DNA from: JACQKT01 sp038063055
Lineage (GTDB): Bacteria > Patescibacteriota > Minisyncoccia > UBA6257 > 2-01-FULL-56-20
Direction of reading: 5' to 3'
Length of the DNA: 7,329 nucleotides
Assembly: GCA_038063055.1 (NCBI GenBank)
Contig: JBBTVY010000012.1
Location: 1 to 7,329, forward strand
Of the stretch, positions 1 to 5,313 are shown piece by piece (position 1 is the stretch's first letter; the number at the start of each line of letters is the position of its first letter). The translations under genes and the position numbers were made by a program. Under the pieces are notes generated by a model. That model was not told where the DNA came from and ran no database searches. It saw only the letters and a program-made list of their open reading frames with translations.

Positions 1-1647
1 GAAACTCCGCTTACCGCGAGCGAGGAAAATAAAATCGCGGCGGTGGAAAAAGAGCAGAAAGAAAAAGAGGGCGCAGAGGTTTCGGAACCCGAGGCGGTTA
101 AAGTTTCCGCGGCGAAAATTCCTCTTTTCGCGAAAATAAAAAAAACCGTCCAGCCGAATTTTCGGAACTACGTCCCGCCGCCGCTCGACCTTCTTAAGTC
201 CTCGACCGAAAAACCGACGACCGGCGACCTCCGCGCCAACGCCAACATAATAAAACGCACTCTCGACGGCTTCGGAATTCCGGTGGAAATGGGGGAGATA
301 AGCGTCGGGCCCAAAGTAACCCGCTACACGCTCAAGCCGGCCGAAGGAGTGAAGCTTTCCCGCATTACTGCGCTAAGCCAGGACCTGGCCCTCGCCCTGG
401 CCGCGCATCCGATAAGAATAGAGGCGCCCATACCGGGCAAATCTTTCGTCGGCGTCGAAGTACCAAACAAAGCCGCGGCTCTCGTGCGGCTTGGCAGTTT
501 GATGGCCTATCCAGAATTTAATTCTTCGGGTCTGCTCGGATTCGTGCTTGGGAGAGACGTAACTGGGGAGCCGATTTTCGCCGACCTTGAAAAAATGCCG
601 CACCTTCTAATCGCCGGCTCAACCGGAAGCGGGAAGTCGATAATGATCCAATCATTGATAATTTCGCTTCTTTATAAAAATTCTCCGTCCACTTTAAAGC
701 TCATAATGCTGGACCCGAAGCGCGTGGAACTTTCCGGCTACGAGGGCATTCCTCATCTTGTAAGCCCGGTAATTGTTGAGAACAAAAAAGCCCTTAACGT
801 TTTCCGGTGGACGATAAAAGAAATGGAAAGAAGATACGAGCTTCTCCAGAAATCGGGCAATAGGGACATCAAAACCTACAATAAAAAAGTTTCCGAAAAA
901 AACGGCGGCGCGAAATCGGGCGCCGAAGACCAAGAAGACGCCCCGCACCTGTCCTCCGAAGCCTTGGCGAAGGAGGGAATCCTACCTTATATAGTGATAA
1001 TCGTCGACGAACTCGCCGACCTCATGACTTCCTTTGGCCGTGAAGTTGAGGGTTCGGTCGTCCGGCTGGCCCAGATGGCCAGAGCCACGGGCATTCATCT
1101 CGTGCTTTCCACGCAGAGGCCTTCCGTAGAAATAATAACCGGGCTCATAAAGGCGAATATCACCAGCCGCATCGCCCTTCAGGTGGCGAGTCAGATTGAC
1201 TCACGGACGATTATCGACGCGTCGGGGGCCGAAAAACTGCTCGGAGCCGGAGACCTTCTTTTTGTTTCATCGGAACTTTCCAAGCCGAAACGCATCCAGG
1301 GCGCCTATTTGTCTGAGGAAGAAATAAAGAAGGTGGCTGATTTCATTCGTGAACATAACGCCGCCCCGGACGAAGAAATCCAGTTTTCCGAGGGAAACGG
1401 CAACGGAATTTCCCCGGCTTCCATCTTCGACGAAGCGCTTGATGAAGACGGGGACGAAATGTACGATGAAGCAGTGGAAGTCGTCCGGCAGGCCCAGAAA
1501 GCATCCGCTTCCCTTCTCCAGCGGCGCCTCAAAGTCGGCTACGCCCGAGCCGCGCGGCTTCTCGACATGATGGAAGAAAAAGGGATTATCGGGCCGGGCG
1601 ACGGAGCGAAAGCGCGCGAAGTGTATTTAAGCAAAGATGTTTTTTAG
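1..1647 (+). CDS. ftsK: DNA translocase FtsK/SpoIIIE, C-terminal part (5' end outside window)
   Basis: The frame is open from base 1, so the gene begins upstream; the GTG at 43 is only the first start-like codon inside and lies in a charged linker. From that GTG the protein runs 534 residues. Residues about 50-180 match the FtsK alpha/beta entry to the motor. Walker A is GSTGSGKS at 192-199, and Walker B is IIVDELADL with D322 and E323. The conserved LSTQRPSVEIITGLIKANI stretch follows at 355-373. A winged-helix gamma domain that reads KOPS/SRS-type sites fills about 471-531, with QRRLKVGYARAARLLDMME as the recognition part. The product is a hexameric, membrane-anchored ATPase that pumps DNA during chromosome segregation and dimer resolution at the division septum. 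The N-terminal membrane segments are not in the window. An acidic insert (about 283-303) and an acidic linker (about 439-475) are the variable parts. The family call is secure. Confidence 0.96.
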   Translation, partial: ETPLTASEENKIAAVEKEQKEKEGAEVSEPEAVKVSAAKIPLFAKIKKTVQPNFRNYVPPPLDLLKSSTEKPTTGDLRANANIIKRTLDGFGIPVEMGEISVGPKVTRYTLKPAEGVKLSRITALSQDLALALAAHPIRIEAPIPGKSFVGVEVPNKAAALVRLGSLMAYPEFNSSGLLGFVLGRDVTGEPIFADLEKMPHLLIAGSTGSGKSIMIQSLIISLLYKNSPSTLKLIMLDPKRVELSGYEGIPHLVSPVIVENKKALNVFRWTIKEMERRYELLQKSGNRDIKTYNKKVSEKNGGAKSGAEDQEDAPHLSSEALAKEGILPYIVIIVDELADLMTSFGREVEGSVVRLAQMARATGIHLVLSTQRPSVEIITGLIKANITSRIALQVASQIDSRTIIDASGAEKLLGAGDLLFVSSELSKPKRIQGAYLSEEEIKKVADFIREHNAAPDEEIQFSEGNGNGISPASIFDEALDEDGDEMYDEAVEVVRQAQKASASLLQRRLKVGYARAARLLDMMEEKGIIGPGDGAKAREVYLSKDVF

Positions 1648-1789
1648 GAATAATTAAATTAAAAAATTAATGAGTTATTAGAATTGAGCGCTATGCTATA
1701 GCATAGCGCCTGAAACATATCTAAAGCGAAAATGGCAATTAAAAATATCTCAATAACTTATTAACTTAATTGCTAAATTACCTTTTTAT
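1648..1789. repeat. AT-rich intergenic inverted repeat around a perfect 22-bp palindrome
   Basis: The gap between ftsK and the RodZ-like gene is very AT-rich. At 1688-1709 it contains a zero-spacer perfect palindrome with half-site GCGCTATGCTA. Outside it, the stretches around 1654-1682 and 1751-1779 are imperfectly complementary (about 20 of 29 positions; the inner 12 match at 11). The whole gap could therefore fold as one long stem with the palindrome at its tip. No T-tract follows the palindrome on either strand, so it does not look like a classical intrinsic terminator. I see no clear -35/-10 pair and no Shine-Dalgarno sequence before the ATG at 1790. Confidence 0.75.
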
Positions 1790-2446
1790 ATGGACTACTC
1801 CGAATTCGCAAATTTTTTAAAGGAACGGGCGCGTGAACGCGGATTTAATATTAGGCGTTTATCGGAGGTAACCGGCGTTTCGGCAAAACATCTGGAGGCG
1901 ATTTTTTCCGGCAATCCGGAACGCCTGCCTTCGGCGCCGTATCTGAAAGGATATCTGTCGAGATTGGGCGAAGTTCTCGGTTTCGATTCCGAGGAAGCCT
2001 GGCAACAAATGAAAGTGTTAGCGGAAGCCAGAGGTTCGGGAAAAACCGACGAATTGCCCAAAAACAGGTTTTCACGGAAACCAATGGGCGGATATCTGGT
2101 AATCGGAGTCGTTGCGGCGCTTCTCCTCGCTTACTTCGGTTTCAGATTTTATAAAATATCCGGCACGCCCGTCATAATGCTTACCTATCCTTCCGAAAAC
2201 ATGACTGTTGTTTACGGAAATTATATTTCCATTTACGGAAAGGTTTCGAACAGCGACGAGTTCGCGGTTAACGGCAAACAAATCCAGCCGCAACCAGACG
2301 GAAAATGGGAGGAAACCGTTATGCTGGATCCCGGCATTAACTCGGTAGAAATAACGGCCAAAAAATTCCTGGGGCGCGAGTCGAAAATAGACCTCCAAAT
2401 TGTGTACGTCCAGTCAACGAGCACGCCGGAAAACAAAAATTTCTAA
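1790..2446 (+). CDS. RodZ-like protein: HTH, one transmembrane helix, extracytoplasmic beta domain
   Basis: 218 residues. Residues about 1-75 form a helix-turn-helix of the HTH_25/RodZ type: FANFLKERARERGFNIRRLS, then VTGVSAKHLEAIFSG and a PYLKGYLSRLGEVLG helix. A basic stretch (NRFSRKP, 92-98) leads into a single membrane helix at about 100-121 (GGYLVIGVVAALLLAYFGF), which puts the HTH in the cytoplasm. Residues about 127-207 are predicted beta-rich (PVIMLTYPSENMTVVYGNYI, NGKQIQPQPDG, GINSVEITAKKFLG) and resemble the small beta-sandwich of glucodextranase-B/Ig-like type. In RodZ the HTH binds MreB; whether that holds here cannot be read from the sequence, so no symbol is given. The ATG at 1790 fits the start of the HTH domain and has no Shine-Dalgarno. 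It follows ftsK by 142 nt and precedes recA by 29 nt, probably in one transcript with recA. Confidence 0.85.
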   Translation: MDYSEFANFLKERARERGFNIRRLSEVTGVSAKHLEAIFSGNPERLPSAPYLKGYLSRLGEVLGFDSEEAWQQMKVLAEARGSGKTDELPKNRFSRKPMGGYLVIGVVAALLLAYFGFRFYKISGTPVIMLTYPSENMTVVYGNYISIYGKVSNSDEFAVNGKQIQPQPDGKWEETVMLDPGINSVEITAKKFLGRESKIDLQIVYVQSTSTPENKNF

Positions 2447-2475
2447 ATTTCCGAGGATTAAAGTAGAATTAAAAA

Positions 2476-3486
2476 ATGGTACCAAAAAAACAAGAAGAAG
2501 TAAAAGAAACGAAGGGTCAGCTCGACGAGCTGATGACGTCCCTCCAGGAAAAGTACGGCGAAGGGGCGATAATGAAACTCGGCGATGTCAGGCACGTGGA
2601 TGTGTCCGTCATTCCGACCGGCTCTTTTTCGCTCGACTTGGCTTTGGGCGTCGGCGGACTGCCGCGCGGACGGGTTATCGAAGTATTCGGTCCTGAAGGC
2701 AGCGGTAAAACCACGCTTGCCCTCAACGTAGTCGCCCAGGCGCAAAAGCAGGGAGGCAGGGCCGCGTACATTGACGCCGAACACGCCCTCGACCCCGAAT
2801 ACGCCGCGCGGCTCGGCGTAAAAATAAACGACCTTTTGATATCCCAGCCCGACAACGGAGAAGAGGCGTTGAATATTCTCGAAAGCCTTGTTCGCTCCGA
2901 AGTCATTTCGGTCGTAGTGGTAGATTCGGTTGCGGCACTAACGCCGAAAGCCGAAATTGAAGGAGAAATGGGAGCTCAGCACATCGGACGGCAAGCAAGA
3001 ATGATGTCTCAGGCGCTCCGCAAACTCACGGCTCTTGTGGCGAGAACGCAGACGATGGTAATTTTCATAAACCAAATCAGAATGAAAATCGGCATAATGT
3101 TCGGCAATCCCGAAACCACTCCGGGAGGGCTTGCTTTGAAATTCGCCGCCTCCGTACGCCTCGACGTCCGCCGCATCGCCCAAGTCAAAAAAGGAGAAGA
3201 TGTCGTCGGCAGCCGTGTCAAAGTAAAAGTGGTTAAAAACAAAGTTGCCGCGCCGTTCAAGCTCGCCGAGTTCGACATAATGTACGGCAAGGGAATCGCC
3301 TTTGAAGCAGATATTCTTAACGCCGGGCTCAAATACGGCGTGGTCACAAAATCCGGCGCTTCCTATTCGTTTGAGGGAGAAAAAATAGGAGTCGGACTCG
3401 AAAAGGCGTGCGAAAAACTCGCCGAAGACAAAAAACTTCTGAACGCGATAAAAGCGAAAGTTAAAGCGGTGGCAGCTGAGAAATAA
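2476..3486 (+). CDS. recA: Recombinase RecA
   Basis: A complete RecA of 336 residues; E. coli RecA has 353. The N-terminal helix is followed by MKLGD and the conserved IPTGSFSLDLALGVGGLPRG. Walker A is GPEGSGKTT at 72-80, E102 lies in DAEHALDP, and Walker B is VVVVD at 146-150. DNA loop L1 lies around 160-175 (EIEGEMGAQHIGRQAR). L2 lies around 199-218 and contains NQIRMKIGIMFGNPETTPGG. It forms ATP-dependent filaments on single-stranded DNA for strand exchange, and in many bacteria triggers LexA cleavage. The C-terminal domain is short and ends in a lysine/alanine-rich tail (KAKVKAVAAEK) instead of the acidic tail of the E. coli protein. No LexA-type operator is visible in the 29-nt upstream gap, so transcription probably enters from upstream. 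The stop TAA overlaps an ATG at 3486 that opens only a shadow frame. Confidence 0.98.
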   Translation: MVPKKQEEVKETKGQLDELMTSLQEKYGEGAIMKLGDVRHVDVSVIPTGSFSLDLALGVGGLPRGRVIEVFGPEGSGKTTLALNVVAQAQKQGGRAAYIDAEHALDPEYAARLGVKINDLLISQPDNGEEALNILESLVRSEVISVVVVDSVAALTPKAEIEGEMGAQHIGRQARMMSQALRKLTALVARTQTMVIFINQIRMKIGIMFGNPETTPGGLALKFAASVRLDVRRIAQVKKGEDVVGSRVKVKVVKNKVAAPFKLAEFDIMYGKGIAFEADILNAGLKYGVVTKSGASYSFEGEKIGVGLEKACEKLAEDKKLLNAIKAKVKAVAAEK

Positions 3487-3616
3487 TGGCCTTTTCTACG
3501 ACGGGGAAACGATCGAATCGCCAAACCAAAAAATCGGTAATATTTTTAGTGTTGGAGGAAAGCTCGTTTATACAAAAGTTACAGGTACAACTGGCAAATA
3601 TGAAACGTCTCTGATT
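3487..3616 (+). other. In-frame 5' remnant of the downstream repeat gene, without a start codon
   Basis: Read in the frame of the ATG at 3617, this stretch is fully open and translates to LFYDGETIESPNQKIGNIF, then SVGGKLVYTKVTG, then SLIMDGKE. It lines up with the next repeat unit of the downstream protein: NIF followed by GGK and two hydrophobic residues, then DGKE. The frame stays open back to 3452 inside recA, but homology starts only about 5 nt after the recA stop. There is no in-frame ATG, GTG or TTG between 3452 and 3617; only CTG codons (3476, 3611). The sequence therefore looks like genuine repeat-coding DNA whose 5' part has been lost. Confidence 0.6.
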
Positions 3617-4249
3617 ATGGATGGTAAGGAAGTTGCCCATGAACAACTTATATCTGAAGTAATGGATTACAAGGGTTCTCCTGCTTACATAGCAATATCA
3701 TTTCAATTTAACCAGACGAAAATGGTTGTTATGTATAAAGGCGTAGCGATAAGCAAGCCCTATGAAAATATTTTTAATTTGGGAATTATAGGAGGAAAAA
3801 TCGCATTTCTTGCAAAAAAAGAATCAATAGAAAAAATGCCGGCTTATATATTGGTTTTCGACGGTAAGGAATATGGGAAAGAATATGGGGCAGTCACAGG
3901 ATATATCGATAATAATGGCTTACCTGCATATATAGCGATTGATTATAAACAGGATGAGAACGGCAGAATGCGTAATGAATATAAGGACCAATACATCGTT
4001 AAGAACAATAGCGTCTTGTTTGAATTAAAATCTGGAGAAGAAATGATTTGGCAATCAAAAGAAATGATCGACGTAAACGGGTTTATCGCCGCAATTGTAC
4101 GGGCACCGAAAACGAATAGTCTTTACGTTTGGTATGACGGCAAAAAATTTTTCGAGGGATATGATATACATAATATTCTGAATGTGAATGGAAAGCTTGC
4201 CGTACTCGCTGGGAAAAATAAAATTCAATCTATTTTCTTAGAAAAATAG
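3617..4249 (+). CDS. Beta-repeat protein of unknown function, probably 5'-truncated
   Basis: 210 residues from the first available ATG; I do not recognise a named family with certainty. The protein is made of diverged repeats. DGKE recurs at residues 2 and 82, and PAYIAI at 22 and 103, with a related PAYILV at 75. GGKIAFLAKK (59-68) and NGKLAVLAGK (191-200) recur, and YDGK appears again at 173. With the upstream extension there are about three units of roughly 80 residues. The pattern of short strands, DGK turns and NGK-hydrophobic strands recalls WG-repeat or propeller-like proteins seen in Patescibacteria (from memory, not searched). No signal peptide or membrane helix is present in the surviving part. 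Sampled GC is about 35% (21 of 60 at 3661-3720) against 70% in recA (42 of 60 at 2761-2820), which suggests a separate origin. No Shine-Dalgarno precedes the ATG. It could be a pseudogene or a shortened, still-translated protein. Confidence 0.6.
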   Translation: MDGKEVAHEQLISEVMDYKGSPAYIAISFQFNQTKMVVMYKGVAISKPYENIFNLGIIGGKIAFLAKKESIEKMPAYILVFDGKEYGKEYGAVTGYIDNNGLPAYIAIDYKQDENGRMRNEYKDQYIVKNNSVLFELKSGEEMIWQSKEMIDVNGFIAAIVRAPKTNSLYVWYDGKKFFEGYDIHNILNVNGKLAVLAGKNKIQSIFLEK

Positions 4250-4263
4250 CCAACATTACAAAA

Positions 4264-4386
4264 TTGCGCTTAATAACCTTCGTAACCGGAAACGCCGCCA
4301 AGGCGGAACAGCCTGCCTGCGCAGGCAGGCTCGGCAGGTAGCGAAGAATCGCGCTTAAAAAACTCGAGAAATTCTTGAAAAAATAA
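4264..4386 (+). pseudogene. Possible remnant of a HAM1/RdgB-type NTP pyrophosphatase
   Basis: From the TTG at 4264 one frame reads MRLITFVTGNAAKAEQ, very like the N-terminus of the HAM1/RdgB/ITPA family (human ITPA has KIVFVTGNAKKLEE). After a GC-rich palindrome (4310-4331) and an in-frame TAG at 4339-4341, the same frame continues RRIALKKLEKFLKK and stops at 4384-4386. That resembles the SHR-x-x-AL helix ending those proteins. The family is normally about 190-200 residues, so nearly all of the middle, including the catalytic residues, would be missing. The match rests on two short stretches and could be chance. As it stands no functional enzyme could be made. Confidence 0.35.
4310..4331. repeat. 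GC-rich perfect 22-bp palindrome (half-site AGCCTGCCTGC)
   Basis: A zero-spacer perfect palindrome in an otherwise AT-rich stretch. A small hairpin, CCGCC-AA-GGCGG, lies just before it at 4295-4306, and a partial copy of the arm (GGCAGG) follows at 4333-4338. Palindromes of this CCTGCC/GGCAGG kind are, from memory, dispersed between genes in many Patescibacteria genomes. Its position inside the possible HAM1 remnant suggests insertion or a deletion scar. No T-tract follows, so it is unlikely to be a terminator by itself. Confidence 0.75.
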
Positions 4387-4421
4387 AAACTGTATATCCC
4401 CTTTAAAAAAAGACAACAAAC

Positions 4422-4463
4422 AAAACAAACGATGCTACTACGCGTAGTAGCATCGTTTGTTTT
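4422..4463. terminator. 42-bp perfect palindrome, bidirectional intrinsic terminator
   Basis: Arms 4422-4440 and 4445-4463 are perfectly complementary around a CGCG centre, so the whole 42 bp is a palindrome. The inner 20 bp are TGCTACTACGCGTAGTAGCA. The ends are A-rich on the left and T-rich on the right (GTTTGTTTT); an A-run at 4405-4411 provides an extra U-tract for the - strand transcript. It sits between the + strand repeat gene, ending at 4249, and the - strand regulator, ending at 4479. Both would be terminated here. The same 20-bp core recurs at 4956-4975. Confidence 0.85.
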
Positions 4464-4478
4464 CTGCGGTCGGACAAA

Positions 4479-4916
4479 TTAATAACTTAAAAATTTCCAC
4501 CTGCCCTTGCCGGTCTTCTTTGGTATTGGAAAGTTAATCCAGTAATCGAATATGGTTTGCGGAGGAATTTCCTTTATTCTTTTTATTTTTTCGTTTCTGT
4601 TTTTGCCGGCATAATAGCGATTGCTTTTATAATTCGCGGCCAGGTAAACGCTCTTTTTAAGGGCGCTAACGGTGCCGGGAGAAATCCATAAAATTTTTCC
4701 AATTTCCCTATAGGATTTCCCGTTTTTAATCAAAGCCATGGCGGCCAATCTTTTTGAAATAAGAATTTTCTCGTTTGAACTCAGCAAATTGTCCAAAAGT
4801 TCGGCTATTTCCTTTTTTGAACTTGCTTTTTCAATGTTGTCCAAAAACTTTGACCAAACGTTCTCTTCCCATCTCGTTAATCCTCTTCCCGGTTCGAATT
4901 CAGAAATTTTATTCAT
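4479..4916 (-). CDS. TrpR-superfamily (YerC/YecD-like) transcriptional regulator
   Basis: 145 residues. Residues about 15-92 match the Trp-repressor-like fold: EIAELLDNLLSSNEKILISK (36-55), RLAAMALIKNGKSYREIG (56-73) and the recognition part WISPGTVSALKKS (77-89). This is the order of the TrpR pattern, E-(L)-LxxLL-ER-KR-G-SxREI-S-TVS. Basic residues are dense from 97 to 145, and this tail (KSNRYYAGKNRNEKIKRIKE, then PIPKKTGKGRWKF) is longer than in short YerC proteins and may add DNA contacts. The family includes E. coli TrpR, which binds tryptophan, and Bacillus YerC, with no established ligand; the ligand here is unknown. ATG 4914-4916 has no Shine-Dalgarno and lies about 17 nt from the expected transcription start. 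A palindrome overlies the promoter, consistent with self-regulation. Sampled GC is about 33%. Confidence 0.85.
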   Translation of the reverse strand: MNKISEFEPGRGLTRWEENVWSKFLDNIEKASSKKEIAELLDNLLSSNEKILISKRLAAMALIKNGKSYREIGKILWISPGTVSALKKSVYLAANYKSNRYYAGKNRNEKIKRIKEIPPQTIFDYWINFPIPKKTGKGRWKFLSY

Positions 4917-4939
4917 ATTATGTTAATTTATATTAATAA

Positions 4940-4948
4940 ATTATAACA
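4940..4948 (-). promoter_or_regulatory. Extended -10 promoter of the TrpR-like gene
   Basis: On the - strand the sequence reads TGTTATAAT: a perfect TATAAT hexamer (4945 down to 4940) with the TGn extension. The expected start is near 4933, giving a leader of about 17 nt before the ATG at 4916. No -35 consensus exists at 17-bp spacing; that position (4963-4968) is the ACGCGT centre of the palindrome at 4954-4977. Confidence 0.7.
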
Positions 4949-4953
4949 TATGA

Positions 4954-4977
4954 AGTGCTACTACGCGTAGTAGCACT
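4954..4977. promoter_or_regulatory. 24-bp perfect palindrome over the -35 region, candidate operator
   Basis: A zero-spacer palindrome with half-site AGTGCTACTACG. Relative to the predicted - strand start it covers roughly -44 to -21, a typical repressor site. Its inner 20 bp (4956-4975) are identical to the centre of the terminator palindrome at 4422-4463, beyond the other end of the same gene. TrpR-family proteins bind palindromes as dimers, so autoregulation is plausible. Alternatively it is one copy of a dispersed palindrome or a terminator-type hairpin. No T-tract follows on the + strand. Confidence 0.55.
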
Positions 4978-5251
4978 GTTTTCATGTCCACGTTTTTTGT
5001 CTTCAGAATTTGTATTGGCGGGCAATGAGTGGTAAATGAATAGTAGTCAGCGAATAAAAGATTGTCGGAAATAAAATGCAGAGAAGAGAGAATATGTTAT
5101 TCGTTCTTTGTTTTCAGAAATGGAGAATTGTCCTAAAAAAGCTCGGAAAAATCTTGAAAAAAATAAGCGCCGTCACGGCGCGCGACATCGCTTCAATTGG
5201 TTCGTTCGGCTGAAATGAAAGCAAACTTTCACTTCTCCATCTCTGCCAATT
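4978..5251. other. Gap without a convincing gene
   Basis: About 270 nt with no supported coding region. The longest short frame is on the + strand at 5076-5213 (45 codons), beginning MQRRENMLFVLCFQKW and including RIVLKKLGKILKK. It has no ribosome binding site, overlaps a - strand hairpin, and resembles the tail of the possible HAM1 remnant at 4346-4386. A small hairpin, TGAAAG-CAAA-CTTTCA, lies at 5216-5231. The stretch may be decayed coding DNA or may carry a short RNA. Confidence 0.4.
5157..5181 (-). terminator. Second intrinsic-terminator-like hairpin, - strand
   Basis: On the - strand GCGCCGTGACGGCGC (5181 down to 5167) folds as a 6-bp GC stem with a TGA loop and is followed by TTATTTTTTT (5166 down to 5157). 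This is a good intrinsic terminator shape. It lies about 75 nt beyond the terminator at 5254-5283, with no recognised gene between the two. It could be a back-up terminator or the end of a short transcript. Confidence 0.5.
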
Positions 5252-5253
5252 GT

Positions 5254-5283
5254 AAAAAAACGATACTATCGCGCGTATCGTTT
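5254..5283 (-). terminator. Intrinsic terminator after the small membrane protein gene
   Basis: Read on the - strand, a 9-bp stem (AAACGATAC paired with GTATCGTTT; 5283-5275 with 5266-5258) with an 8-nt loop is followed by a run of seven T residues (5260-5254). It begins about 30 nt after the stop codon of the gene ending at 5314. Confidence 0.8.
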
Positions 5284-5313
5284 ATAGTATGGTGAGGAGT
5301 GTTTCCTATTTTC

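Noticed and set aside
3486..3614. A 42-codon frame whose ATG overlaps the recA stop (TAATG), suggesting translational coupling.
   Set aside because: Its product (MAFSTTGKRSNRQTKKSV...) shows no family pattern, while another frame of the same DNA carries the repeat-unit homology. A frameshift into that frame near the GGGG at 3503-3506 is conceivable but lacks a proper slippery heptamer.
4885..4903. GGTTCGAAT, resembling a tRNA T-loop.
   Set aside because: It lies inside the TrpR-like coding sequence (SEFEPGRG) and no acceptor or anticodon stem can be built around it.
4433..4975. The palindrome core as a CRISPR repeat or a pair of transposon ends.
   Set aside because: Only two copies 523 nt apart, each self-palindromic, enclosing a regulator gene and no transposase; no target-site duplication is visible.
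4954..4977. The palindrome as a true E. coli-type trp operator.
   Set aside because: It shares only a TACTA half-site stretch with the E. coli TrpR operator, at a different half-site spacing, and no tryptophan biosynthesis genes are nearby.
5076..5213. A 45-codon + strand frame as a real small gene.
   Set aside because: No ribosome binding site or promoter; it overlaps a - strand terminator hairpin; the only similarity is to another apparent remnant.
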